Both the position numbers and the translations under genes were made by a program. DNA of 64,000 nucleotides from Kitasatospora humi (lineage in GTDB: Bacteria > Actinomycetota > Actinomycetes > Streptomycetales > Streptomycetaceae): contig NZ_JAJJPA010000014.1 of the NCBI RefSeq assembly GCF_020907985.1, forward strand, positions 94,289 through 158,288, given 5' to 3'. Under the pieces are notes generated by a model. That model saw only the letters and a list, made by a program, of their open reading frames with translations. It searched no databases and had not been told where the DNA came from. Each line of letters opens with the position of its first letter. Positions within the stretch are counted from its first letter, which is position 1. Below, one piece after another: positions 26,041-34,061 of the stretch.

Positions 26041-27611
26041 GCCCACTCTTCGGCAACGGCAGTCGAATTCCGGACGGCGGACGGCGGCCCGCCGTGCGTC
26101 CACGGGGTGTCATCCGGCTCGGGCAGCGGCGCGGACTGGCGTGGCGTCAACTCGAAGAGGGCGAACAGCACTCGCTCGCCCGGCTCGGGCAGGGTGCCCG
26201 GCTCCGGGTCCCTGCGGCGGCCCATGCCGCTCAGCAGCCGCACCGTGACCAGCCCCTGTTCGGCCTCGACCGCGGCGATCCGGCCCTTCTGCGCACTCGG
26301 CGCCCCGATCCGGTGCACCTCGCGGCCGACCTCCGCGTGCGGGCGGTCGGCGGTGCGCAGCACCAGCAGCGGCCGGGGCCTGGGGGTGCGCCCCGAGGTG
26401 TCGTGGTCGAGCACCACCTCGACCACCTCGGCGGCGAACGCCTCGCCGGCCAGACGCCGTTCGGCCATCGCCAGCGGATCGTCCAGCGCCTCCTGGACAT
26501 CGAGGCGGGCCTGCTCGCGCTCGCGCTGGGCCAGTTTGCGGGCGGCCGTCACCGCATCGTCCAGCCGGGGCTGCGGCGGCTCGCCGGCGGCCAGCCGGTC
26601 GCGGTGGCCGGTGTACGACCAGCGGTCGCCCTCCCAGCGTTCCGGCAGGTGGGCGGCCGGCGGCAGGGCGCGCAGCAGCTCCAGGCCGGACCAGACGTCC
26701 GACCAGGTGGGCAGGAGCACGCCGAGCAGCAGGGCCCGCAACTGCTCGACGCAGGCCTCGACCGTCCCGGGGGCCCCCGTGCCGGGCCCGCCGCGGCGGG
26801 CGGTCAGCGCCGCGTCGAACCGGGCGATCGCCGGGGCCAGCAGCTTCTCGTCGAACCGCGGATCGGTGGCCGGCCCGGCCGGCGGGTGCAGCAGTTGGCC
26901 CTGCTCGTCCCGGGCGGTCTCGGCCAGCTCCGCCGCCTGGGCCCCGGTGAGGCCGGCCGGCGGGTGGTGCCAGGCGAGCTGGGCGGCCAGGTGCTGGTCC
27001 TCCAGCAGCGACTGGCCGGTCGCCCAGTGCCGGGCGAGCAGGCCGGTCATCGGCAGCAGCATGCTGGAACCGGGCACCTGGGCGCGCTCGGTGAGATGGG
27101 TCAGCCAGCGGCCGAGCAGCGGCACCCGGGCCGGCGCCGGGTGCGGGCCGGGATCCGGATCGGCGGCGGTGCGGCGGAACCTGGTGGCCCGGCCGATCAG
27201 CGCCAGATGGCGGACGGCGCCCGCGTTGGGCACCAGCAGCTGTGGCGCGTCGGCGCACAGCTCCCGGGTGACCGGGGTCTTCTCGCCGGTCACCGGGTCC
27301 TTCTCGGAGCCCTCGATCAGCTCCACCGCCTCGGCGAAGGACTCCAGGTAGGGCAGCAGGTCGTCCGCGAAGGCGGCCAGGAACTCGGTGCGCAGTTCCC
27401 GGTTGAGCGGCTGCGGCACCAGGTGCAGGCGCGGCGCCTCGCGGTCGGTGCCGAGCAGCACGGCCAGCGGCGCACCGTCCTCGGCGGCGGTGGCCAGCGG
27501 GACCAGCACCATCGGGCGCTCGGACAGGTGCCGGTGGCGCACGGTGGCCAGCGGCTCGGCACGCCCGCTGCGGACCGCCTCCAGCCGGGCCAGGGTGCTC
27601 AACAGGCTCAT
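26037..27611 (-). CDS. Unknown protein, middle member of the nuclease/helicase operon
   Basis: No family is recognised for this 524-residue protein. The first 300 residues are mixed alpha/beta and Pro-rich (RHRHLSERPMVLVPLATAA, PLLGRWLTHLTERAQVPGSS). Residues about 345-400 form long charged helices (KLAQREREQARLDVQEALDD). Residues about 440-490 look strand-rich (GRIAAVEAEQGLVTVRLLSG, then GERVLFALFEL). Helices flanking a small beta-barrel are what precede motif I in UPF1/Dna2 helicases, so this C-terminus may supply the stalk and barrel missing from the helicase gene. Both ends overlap the neighbours by 4 nt (ATGA), which implies coupled translation and a protein complex. Confidence 0.75.
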   Translation of the reverse strand: MSLLSTLARLEAVRSGRAEPLATVRHRHLSERPMVLVPLATAAEDGAPLAVLLGTDREAPRLHLVPQPLNRELRTEFLAAFADDLLPYLESFAEAVELIEGSEKDPVTGEKTPVTRELCADAPQLLVPNAGAVRHLALIGRATRFRRTAADPDPGPHPAPARVPLLGRWLTHLTERAQVPGSSMLLPMTGLLARHWATGQSLLEDQHLAAQLAWHHPPAGLTGAQAAELAETARDEQGQLLHPPAGPATDPRFDEKLLAPAIARFDAALTARRGGPGTGAPGTVEACVEQLRALLLGVLLPTWSDVWSGLELLRALPPAAHLPERWEGDRWSYTGHRDRLAAGEPPQPRLDDAVTAARKLAQREREQARLDVQEALDDPLAMAERRLAGEAFAAEVVEVVLDHDTSGRTPRPRPLLVLRTADRPHAEVGREVHRIGAPSAQKGRIAAVEAEQGLVTVRLLSGMGRRRDPEPGTLPEPGERVLFALFELTPRQSAPLPEPDDTPWTHGGPPSAVRNSTAVAEEWA

Positions 27612-28777
27612 CGGGCCGCCTCGGTGAGCGCCTCGGCACGCAACCGGGCCGCGCGGCGCAGCCGTTCGGTCGTCTCCTCGGCGGCCTCGCCGGTCGCGTA
27701 GGCAGCGCCCAACGCCTCGTCGACCGTGCGGAGTTCGCCGAAGTCCGCACGCACCCCGCGGCCGAGCCGGGTGAGCGCGCCCGCGTCCCGCGCCTGGGCC
27801 CGGCAGTGGAAGCCGAGCTCGCAAGCGGACAGGCACTCCGGGCCGTAGGCGGCCGGCACCGAGTCGACCGCCTGGGCCAACTCCTCGACCGGACGCGTGG
27901 GTTGCCCGGCGTCGTCGGGGGCCAGGTCGAAGCTGGTACCGGGCGGCAGCGCCTCCAGCAGCTCCTCGATCCTGGCCATCCTGGCCAACTGCCGCCGAGT
28001 GGTGGCCAGTTCGCGGCGAATGTCGAGCGCGGCCGCGGTCGGCCGCTGTCCGAAGTCCTGCGGGCAGACCAGCAGCACGGTCAATTCCGGCGCGCCCGGT
28101 GCCGCGCTGTCCGCGTAGGGCCCGGCGCCGCCGTCCACCCCGGCGGCCTGCTGCAGCGCCAGCACGTAGACCGCCGCCTGCCGGGCGGCCGCGCCCACCT
28201 TGGCGGGGTCGGCCGAACCGTCCAGCACCGGAAAGGACTTGATCTCCACCACGGTGCAGCGGCCGCCGTGCACCACCACCGCGTCCGGCTCCAGGAAGGC
28301 GGGCGCACCGGCCACCGTGAGCCGCAGCATCGGGTGGTCGAGCAGCGTCCAGCTCCGAGGGTCGGCCAGCGAGGCCTTGACCGCCTCGGCCAGCGCCTCG
28401 GCGGTGCGGGCCGCCCGCACGGCCGGGCCCGCGCCGGGCAGCAGATCGGGGGTGGCCAGCCGGTCGTCGTCATGCGGCGGCAGGCCGAGGTGTCGGCGCA
28501 GCGGGGCGAGCAGGGCGGCGCAGCCGTCCGCCTTGAGCCGGGCCTCGAAGACCGTGCCGCGCGCGATCGCGAAGGGGGAGCGGCCGAACGGCGCCGGATT
28601 GCCGATCCGGCCGGCCACCGCGCCCTTGTCCACCCCGGCGGCGTCCAGCAGGGCGCGGCGCCGGCAGCCGGGGTTGGCGGCGAGGGCGGCCAGTGCGCGG
28701 GCGTCCAGGCTCCGCGGTTCGGCCGCACCGCGCAGCGCGGCCAGCCGCCGCGCGGGTTCTGCGAGCGAGACGTTCAT
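27608..28777 (-). CDS. Fe-S PD-(D/E)XK nuclease, RecB/Cas4/Dna2 type
   Basis: The 389-residue protein has the RecB nuclease motifs in order: FLEPDAVVV with Asp165, TVVEIKSF with Glu178 and Lys180, and RQAAVYVLAL with Gln200 and Tyr204. Four cysteines match the Cas4/AddB/Dna2 iron-sulfur arrangement, one early (C38, NPGCRRR) and three late (C315, C319, C325 in ECLSACELGFHC). It should cut single-stranded DNA ends. An ATG at 28819 is in frame, but the 14 codons it adds have poor third-position GC, so 28777 is preferred. Its stop overlaps the start of the next gene (ATGA). It is the first gene of the operon with the unknown protein and SF1 helicase. Confidence 0.85.
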   Translation of the reverse strand: MNVSLAEPARRLAALRGAAEPRSLDARALAALAANPGCRRRALLDAAGVDKGAVAGRIGNPAPFGRSPFAIARGTVFEARLKADGCAALLAPLRRHLGLPPHDDDRLATPDLLPGAGPAVRAARTAEALAEAVKASLADPRSWTLLDHPMLRLTVAGAPAFLEPDAVVVHGGRCTVVEIKSFPVLDGSADPAKVGAAARQAAVYVLALQQAAGVDGGAGPYADSAAPGAPELTVLLVCPQDFGQRPTAAALDIRRELATTRRQLARMARIEELLEALPPGTSFDLAPDDAGQPTRPVEELAQAVDSVPAAYGPECLSACELGFHCRAQARDAGALTRLGRGVRADFGELRTVDEALGAAYATGEAAEETTERLRRAARLRAEALTEAAR

Positions 28778-28928
28778 GGTGCTCGCCAGTGTCGCATCCG
28801 TCACTGACAGAACCCGCATCCGAGCCCGCTCGGCCGATGATCAGTGCGGTGGTCGTCGAGCGGCGGCGCCGGGGGGCCGACGGCCGGGCCGGAAGGTTCC
28901 CCGGCTGTCCTTGCCTTCGGACGGCGCG

Positions 28929-29507
28929 TCAGGCCACGGCGAGCCGGCCGACCAGCAGCTCCACCCTCCGCTCGGCTTCCGCCGGCGGCAGCCGTCCCGC
29001 TCGGGTCAGGGTGGCCAGCCCGTGCAGGGCCGCCCAGAACACCTCGGTGAACAGCCCCGGGTGGACGCCGTCCCCGGCAACCTCGCCGAGGTTCTCCAGC
29101 AGGGCGGCGAAGCCGTCCTTGAGCGGCTCCGGGGTGTCCTCGGCCGCGAAGGTCAGGCCGCCGTCGAGCTGGAACATGGCGTCGTAGACCGCCGGATTGC
29201 GCTCGGCGAAGTCGAGGTAGGCGTGGGCGACGGCGGTGACCCGGTTGCGTGGGCCGTCGGCGGCCGAGGCCGTGGCCCGCACCGCCGCGGCCATCTCGGC
29301 GGCACCCTGCAGCGCGACGGCGCCGATGATCTCGCGCTTGCCGCGGAAGTGGCTGTAGAGGACGGGCTGGCTGTATTCGATGCGCTCGGCGAGCCGGCGG
29401 GTGGTGACCGCGTCCCAGCCCTGCTGCTCGGCGAGTTCACGGGCCGTCGCCACGATGAGGCGCTCGCGGGCCGCCCGTTCGCGTTCCTTGCGTTCCTGTA
29501 CCGACAT
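28929..29507 (-). CDS. TetR-family transcriptional regulator
   Basis: The 192-residue protein has a TetR HTH at residues about 15-60 (IVATARELAEQQGWDAVTTR, recognition helix YSQPVLYSHFRGKREII) and a helical ligand domain with an FWAALHGLATLTR motif, the WHG-type C-terminal domain. The ATG has no ribosome site; a TAGGAT box ends 6 nt upstream, so the message is probably leaderless. It is divergent from the DUF1772 gene, and CTAGC-N3-GCTAG palindromes lie over its own -10 and beside the target gene start. It most likely represses both. Confidence 0.9.
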   Translation of the reverse strand: MSVQERKERERAARERLIVATARELAEQQGWDAVTTRRLAERIEYSQPVLYSHFRGKREIIGAVALQGAAEMAAAVRATASAADGPRNRVTAVAHAYLDFAERNPAVYDAMFQLDGGLTFAAEDTPEPLKDGFAALLENLGEVAGDGVHPGLFTEVFWAALHGLATLTRAGRLPPAEAERRVELLVGRLAVA

Positions 29508-29513
29508 ATTTGG

Positions 29514-29580
29514 ATCCTAGCACCGCTAGACAAGTGAGCGGCAGCAGTACTAGCGTTAGCTCATCATCTAGCGGCGCTAG
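29514..29580. promoter_or_regulatory. TetR operators and promoters between the TetR and DUF1772 genes
   Basis: Two perfect palindromes CTAGC-N3-GCTAG occur at 29517-29529 (spacer ACC) and 29568-29580 (spacer GGC), 51 bp apart centre to centre. A half-site CTAGC is at 29550-29554. The first overlaps the TAGGAT box (complement of 29514-29519) of the tetR gene; the second lies 7 nt before the ribosome site of the DUF1772 gene. Confidence 0.75.
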
Positions 29581-29598
29581 ATCCCAGGAGGGGTCATC

Positions 29599-30045
29599 AT
29601 GCTCGACGCACTCAAGGTCGTCACCATCGTCGTCGTCGGAGTGATGGTGGGGGTGGAGTTCTCGGTCGCCTTCGTCATCAACCCGATCCTCAAGGCCCTC
29701 CCCGACGAGAGCTGCCTGAGCGGCCGCGCTCACGGCGGCCGGATGCTCGGCGCCGTGATGCCGTTCTGGTACATCGGCTCGCTCGTCCTCGCCGCGGTCT
29801 GGGCCATCGCGGGATGGCACCGCCACGGCGCCGGCCTCGTCGTCATCGCCGGCGCACTGCTGGTGCTCAGCGTCATCATGTCGCTCCTGCTGCTCGTCCC
29901 GATCAACAACCGGGGCAAGACGTGGACCCAGGAGAACCGCCCCGCCGACTGGAAGGAGCAGGCGAACCGCTGGGACCGTTTCCACTACGTCCGCGTCGCC
30001 GACATCATCGCCGCCTTCGCCCTGCTGGCCGCGGCCCTCGTCTGA
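29599..30045 (+). CDS. DUF1772 integral membrane protein (anthrone-oxygenase-like)
   Basis: The 148-residue protein has four membrane helices, at about residues 5-28, 55-72, 80-102 and 130-147. Family hallmarks are the early VIVGVMVGVEFSVAFVINP-like helix, PINNRGKTWTQEN after the third helix and DWKEQANRWDRFHYVRV before the fourth. Fungal relatives include anthrone oxygenases; the role of bacterial members is mostly unknown. The ATG has CAGGAGGGG. Control by the divergent TetR protein suggests that an exported or toxic small molecule, perhaps aromatic, is involved; that is inference. Confidence 0.85.
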   Translation: MLDALKVVTIVVVGVMVGVEFSVAFVINPILKALPDESCLSGRAHGGRMLGAVMPFWYIGSLVLAAVWAIAGWHRHGAGLVVIAGALLVLSVIMSLLLLVPINNRGKTWTQENRPADWKEQANRWDRFHYVRVADIIAAFALLAAALV

Positions 30046-30114
30046 GCCCGCGGGCACCCTGCGTCGAGTACGGCGAAGTGGAAGCGCGGCTCGTGGGAGC
30101 GAGCACGGTGACGG

Positions 30115-30906
30115 CTATCCCGCCCACTCGCAGATCCGCTGGAAGTTGCCGCCGAGCAGCAGGTCGAGCACCGCCTGGTCCCGGACGGCGGACTCCACCG
30201 TGTGCCGGGCCGCCACCACGTCGCCGTACGGCGTGTTGGAGCCGAACAGGCACTGCTCCGGCACGGTCCGGGCGGCCGCGCGCACCGCGAAGGTCTGCAG
30301 CGCGCTGGACAGGTCCAGATAGAGGTTGGGGCGGTCGGCGGCCAGCTCGACCAGGTCGAGCGCGTGCATCCCGCCGAGCGCACCGACGATCACCGGCACC
30401 GCCGGGTAGCGGGCCGCCAGCAGGTGGTAGGTCCGCAGGTCGTCGAGGGTGTTCGGGGCGAAGCCGTGCACCAGCACCGGCACCCCGCCGTGGTCGGCGG
30501 CGGCCGCCAGCACCGGTTCGACGGCCGCCGTGCCACCCGGGGCCGGGGTGAGTTCGCCGAGGCCGACGAACTCCGGGTGCGCCAGCTGCTCGGCCACCCA
30601 GCGGTGGATCTCCAGCTCCGGCAGTTCCAGCGGCACCGAGGCGAAGCCGACCGTCTCGCGCGGGTGGGCGCGCACCGCCCGGCGCACCTCGTCGAGCGCG
30701 GCCCGGAACCGCTCCTCGGGCAGCGTCGCCCCGCTGATCCGCCGCATCAGGCCGGCGAACTCGGCGCGCAGCTCCTCGTTGGTCGCCGCGGCCTCCGGGT
30801 GGACGCTGGTCGGCAGCAGCACCGTGCGCTCGACGCCCGCCTGCCGCGCCCGGGCCAGCTGGGCCGGGACATCGACGGTGACATGCGCGTGGACATCTGT
30901 TGTCAC
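30115..30906 (-). CDS. Amidohydrolase-like TIM-barrel metal hydrolase
   Basis: The 263-residue protein starts at a GTG with CAGGAG 5 nt upstream; the longer open frame upstream lies in the MerR gene region and is rejected. An N-terminal DVHAHV supplies the paired metal histidines, VPVLVHGFAPNTLDDL a further histidine after a central strand, GGMHALDLVELA another, and LFGSNTPYGD the end-of-barrel motif. These are the features of the amidohydrolase-2 fold. The substrate is unknown. It diverges from the MerR-family gene at 30994, with a perfect operator-like inverted repeat between them. Confidence 0.85.
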   Translation of the reverse strand: MTTDVHAHVTVDVPAQLARARQAGVERTVLLPTSVHPEAAATNEELRAEFAGLMRRISGATLPEERFRAALDEVRRAVRAHPRETVGFASVPLELPELEIHRWVAEQLAHPEFVGLGELTPAPGGTAAVEPVLAAAADHGGVPVLVHGFAPNTLDDLRTYHLLAARYPAVPVIVGALGGMHALDLVELAADRPNLYLDLSSALQTFAVRAAARTVPEQCLFGSNTPYGDVVAARHTVESAVRDQAVLDLLLGGNFQRICEWAG

Positions 30907-30953
30907 GTGAACTCCTGTGGACGGCTGGGTGGTTGAGGTCGCCAGGCTAGACT

Positions 30954-30969
30954 TTGACATCGGTGTCAA
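30954..30969. promoter_or_regulatory. MerR operator-like inverted repeat
   Basis: TTGACA (30954-30959) and TGTCAA (30964-30969) are separated by 4 nt, between divergent MerR and amidohydrolase genes. The pattern matches the CTTGAC...GTCAAG sites that MerR-family activators bind within long promoter spacers. Confidence 0.7.
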
Positions 30970-30993
30970 GGTCAAGCCCCGGGGAGGTCGTGG

Positions 30994-31383
30994 GTGCGGA
31001 TCAGCGAGTTGGCGAGGCGCAGTGGAGTCAGCGCCCGGTCGTTGCGGCACTACGACCGGCACGGGCTGCTGAACGCCACTCGACTGCCGAACGGCTACCG
31101 GGACTTCACCGAGCAGAGCGTGGAACAGGTGCGGCGGATCCGCTCGCTGCTGGGGGTCGGCCTGAGCCTGGCCGGGGTCGCCGCGCTGCTGCCGTGCTTC
31201 GCCGACGACGGCCGGCTGGCCGGCTGCGACCGCGCCAGGGCACGGCTGGTCGACCAGATCGCGGCGCTGGACGAGTCGCTGGCCGCGATGGCCCGGACCA
31301 GGGCGATGCTCGCCGAGGAACTGGCCCGCTGGGCCGAGCCGGGCGACCCCGGCCCCGGGTCCGGCGGTGCTGACCTGGAGTAG
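30994..31383 (+). CDS. MerR-family transcriptional regulator
   Basis: The 129-residue protein starts at a GTG (GGGGAGG upstream) with the MerR winged helix ISELARRSGVSARSLRHYDR and NGYRDFTEQSVEQVRRIRSL. A coiled-coil dimer helix follows (RARLVDQIAALDESLAAMAR). Two cysteines, C in ALLPCFADD and C in LAGCDRAR, lie near the start of the effector region and could sense a metal or redox signal, but their spacing does not fit a known metal class. It is divergent from and probably controls the amidohydrolase gene. Confidence 0.9.
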   Translation: MRISELARRSGVSARSLRHYDRHGLLNATRLPNGYRDFTEQSVEQVRRIRSLLGVGLSLAGVAALLPCFADDGRLAGCDRARARLVDQIAALDESLAAMARTRAMLAEELARWAEPGDPGPGSGGADLE

Positions 31384-31495
31384 TGCGGGCCGGCAACCGG
31401 GGGGTGCCCGAGGGCGACCGGCGGGTAGGGAATCATGGCAGTGCCGGTACGCGTTCGGCATACCAGCTCATGCCCCAGCTCTCCAGGAGTCCGCG

Positions 31496-32146
31496 ATGCC
31501 CGCTCGTCTGATCCTCGTCCGCCACGGTGAGACCGCCTGGTCGGCGAGTGGCCAGCACACCGGCCGGACCGACATCCCGCTGACCGAGGAGGGCCGCGAG
31601 ATGGCGCGCCGGGTCGGTGCCCGACTGGCCCGCGCGCCCTGGTACGGCCTGCCCGAGGCCCGGGTCTACACCAGCCCGCTCTCCCGGGCGCGCGAGACAG
31701 CGGAGCTGGCCGGCTTCGGTGCCCGGGCCGTGGACCGGCCGGAGCTGATGGAGTGGGACTACGGCCAGTACGAGGGCCGCACCGGTGCCGACATCCGCGA
31801 GCACGACCACCCGGGCTGGGTCATCTGGCGCGACGGCGTGGCCGGCGGCGAGAAGATCTCCGAGGTGGCGGCCCGCGCCGACGCCTTCCTGGCCGACATC
31901 GAGCAGGACCACGGCACCCCGCACCCGGAGACCACCACCATGCACGCGGCCGACAGCGACGTGGTGGTGTTCGCCCACGGTCACCTGCTGCGGATCCTCG
32001 CCTCGCGCTGGCTCGGCCAGGCCCCGGAGTTCGGCCAGCGGCTCAAGCTGGGCACGGCCGCGCTCTCGGTGCTCTCCTGGGAGTACGGGCTGCCCGCGAT
32101 CGAGATCTGGAACGACCACAGCCACCTGGACGGCCTGGCGGGCTGA
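31496..32146 (+). CDS. Histidine phosphatase superfamily protein
   Basis: The 216-residue protein has the catalytic RHGET at residues 8-12 (VRHGETAWSASGQHTGRTD), the second arginine in TSPLSRARETAEL, the catalytic glutamate region MEWDYGQYEG and the second histidine in VVFAHGHLLRIL. This is the phosphoglycerate-mutase-like fold, with a phosphohistidine intermediate. Many bacterial members are general acid phosphatases or sugar-phosphate phosphatases; the substrate here is unknown. The start has CCAGGAG 7 nt away. It is convergent with the HTH-TPR gene at 32154, with only 7 bp between the stops. Confidence 0.92.
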   Translation: MPARLILVRHGETAWSASGQHTGRTDIPLTEEGREMARRVGARLARAPWYGLPEARVYTSPLSRARETAELAGFGARAVDRPELMEWDYGQYEGRTGADIREHDHPGWVIWRDGVAGGEKISEVAARADAFLADIEQDHGTPHPETTTMHAADSDVVVFAHGHLLRILASRWLGQAPEFGQRLKLGTAALSVLSWEYGLPAIEIWNDHSHLDGLAG

Positions 32147-32153
32147 CGCCGCC

Positions 32154-33602
32154 TCAAGCGGCCTCCGTGGCGACCTGGTAGCACTCGAGGAAGTCGCGGA
32201 CCTCGGCGATCGAGCCGTGGTTGCGCAGTCCGTCGGCGGTGCCCGCCAGCATGCCGCGGATCCGGGCCGAGCGGACCTGGTCGAGCAGGGCGACGGCGGC
32301 GCTGCCGTGCCGGGCGGCGTCGACCAGGTCGCCGCAGCCCAGCCGGTCGTGCGCCAACTCGGCCGTGTAGAGCGCCCGGTTGCGCACGAAGTGCGGCTCC
32401 TGCAGCGTTATCGCCTGCTGGGCCCGCTCGGTGGCGCGTTCCCAGTCGCCCAGTGCCGCCCAGCACTGGGCCTCCAGTCCGGCCAGCTCGGCCTCGCCGA
32501 AGAACGACATCCACTCCGGGTCGGCCTCGGACTCACCGCGTTCGAAGAGGATCCGGGCCCGGGCCAGCTGCTGGGCGAAGGCCGAGCGGTCCCGCAGCAG
32601 CGCCCAGGCACCGGCTTCCCGCATCACCAGCAGGGCCAGCAGCCGGTCGGAGTCCAGGTGGCGGGCGGCACTCTGACCGGCCTGGGCGGCACGCAGCGCC
32701 TCGCGCGGCCGGCCGGCGTCCCGGGCCAGGAAGGCGCTGTTGCAGAAGACGTGGGCCTCCAACGCCGGGTCGTCGGCCATCCGGGCGGTGGCCAGCGCCT
32801 CGGCGTAGAACGACCGGGCGTCCCCGAGCCGGTTGGAGTCATGGGCCAACCAGCCGACCGAAATGGCCAGTTCGCCGGCGGTGGCCTGCAGCCGGCGCTC
32901 GGTGGTGATCGAGTACTCGCCCTCGTTGAGCAGGACGTACGCGGTGCGCAGCGACTGGCCGGCCCGCTCGAAGAGGGTGTCGGCGCCGTGCACGTCGTCG
33001 GCCAACCGGATCTCCCGGACGGCTTGTTCGACGAACTGGACGTCGGCGGCGCCGACCTTGCGCGGCGTCGGCGGCGGCGCGGGCATGGCGCGCGGGTCGG
33101 CCGCGCGGGCGGGGCCGTCGAGGCCGAGCACAGTGGCCAGGGCGGTGGGTCCGCCGGTCAGGAACGTTCGGCGGTGCACGTCGTCGTTCTCCTCGTCCGG
33201 TGCGGGCGGGGGAGGTTGGGGGGGTGCGGGGAGAGCCGTCAGCAGGCCCCGGTGCGGCGGCTGGTCGGTGGGCCCGGGTGGGGCGGACCGGCGGGCGGCG
33301 GGGCGGCGTCGGACGGCCGAGCGCGGTGCGAAGCCGAGGTCCTCCAGTGACCGGTCGGGCCACATGTGGCGGAAGACCCGCTCGTAGGCGTAGTTGGGGC
33401 AGCGGATCTCGCCGGCCTCGACGCGGCCGATGTAACGGGCGTCGCAGGAGACGTGTTCACCGATCTCCCGGGCCGCCCGCCGGATCACGTTGGCGAACTC
33501 CGCAGGGGAGAGGCCGCCGCGCAGCTCGCGCATCGTCGTGTTGCGGACGGGGGCGGGAGCGGCGACGGTGAAGGCGCCGCTGTGGCTGACCGGTTGTGCC
33601 AT
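32154..33602 (-). CDS. HTH plus tetratricopeptide-like regulatory protein
   Basis: The 482-residue protein starts at an ATG with GGAG. Residues about 22-95 form a helix-turn-helix region (MRELRGGLSPAEFANVIRRA, CDARYIGRVEAGEIRCPN, VFRHMWPDRSLEDLGF). A Pro-rich linker and a hydrophobic RRTFLTGG motif follow, resembling a Tat or anchor-like segment near residue 147. The rest is helical TPR-like repeats (RLGDARSFYAEALATARMAD, EALRAAQAGQSAARHLDSDR). This layout is common among streptomycete developmental regulators of the NsdA/BldD-neighbour type, but no specific name is given. Palindromes upstream (33715-33729, 33812-33830) may be its operators. Confidence 0.82.
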   Translation of the reverse strand: MAQPVSHSGAFTVAAPAPVRNTTMRELRGGLSPAEFANVIRRAAREIGEHVSCDARYIGRVEAGEIRCPNYAYERVFRHMWPDRSLEDLGFAPRSAVRRRPAARRSAPPGPTDQPPHRGLLTALPAPPQPPPPAPDEENDDVHRRTFLTGGPTALATVLGLDGPARAADPRAMPAPPPTPRKVGAADVQFVEQAVREIRLADDVHGADTLFERAGQSLRTAYVLLNEGEYSITTERRLQATAGELAISVGWLAHDSNRLGDARSFYAEALATARMADDPALEAHVFCNSAFLARDAGRPREALRAAQAGQSAARHLDSDRLLALLVMREAGAWALLRDRSAFAQQLARARILFERGESEADPEWMSFFGEAELAGLEAQCWAALGDWERATERAQQAITLQEPHFVRNRALYTAELAHDRLGCGDLVDAARHGSAAVALLDQVRSARIRGMLAGTADGLRNHGSIAEVRDFLECYQVATEAA

Positions 33603-34061
33603 GAGGTCGCTCCGAGCTTGGTGCGGGGTGGGGCCCGTGGGTCGGGTGGGCCCGACCGAGGCGACGGCTCGACAGTACCCACTGTTATCAAGCACTCACG
33701 ATGGGTTTTGGGGAAATTAGCGGCTAATTGGTGGCAAAGCAGACAAATCTTTGCGGTTCTGCCATGAAATGCCATGGCTTGCTGTAAGGCGCCCCGTGGC
33801 TATCCGTGGCATCAACCCGTTGGGTTGATAGCGGGAAGGCGGCTGCGCTCGCCCCTCGATGGCAGTGGCCGCTGGACCCTCAGTACTCGATCCTCAGCAC
33901 TCGACCTCTGAAGTAGTCATATTCATACCATCAGTTCACTATCTTCCTGGCGAACCATCAGTCTCCTGATGCTGTGGGAAGTACCACCGCGGCGGGCTGA
34001 ACGGCAGGAAAAGCGGACGCGATGGTCACGGGTAGCGAACCGAGCCAGGAAGGCCCGCACG
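33603..34061. promoter_or_regulatory. AT-rich intergenic region with several palindromes
   Basis: No gene is seen in this 459-bp space between divergent genes. It has a 7-bp inverted repeat AATTAGC-G-GCTAATT (33715-33729), an 8-bp repeat ATCAACCC-GTT-GGGTTGAT (33812-33830) and a small hairpin CATCAG-TCTC-CTGATG (33956-33971). AT content is clearly above the genome level, as expected for a promoter region. Confidence 0.6.

Noticed and set aside
27612..27836. Longer start of the middle protein of the nuclease/helicase operon
   Set aside because: It would overlap the nuclease gene by 229 bp; the ATGA overlap start at 27611 is much more typical.
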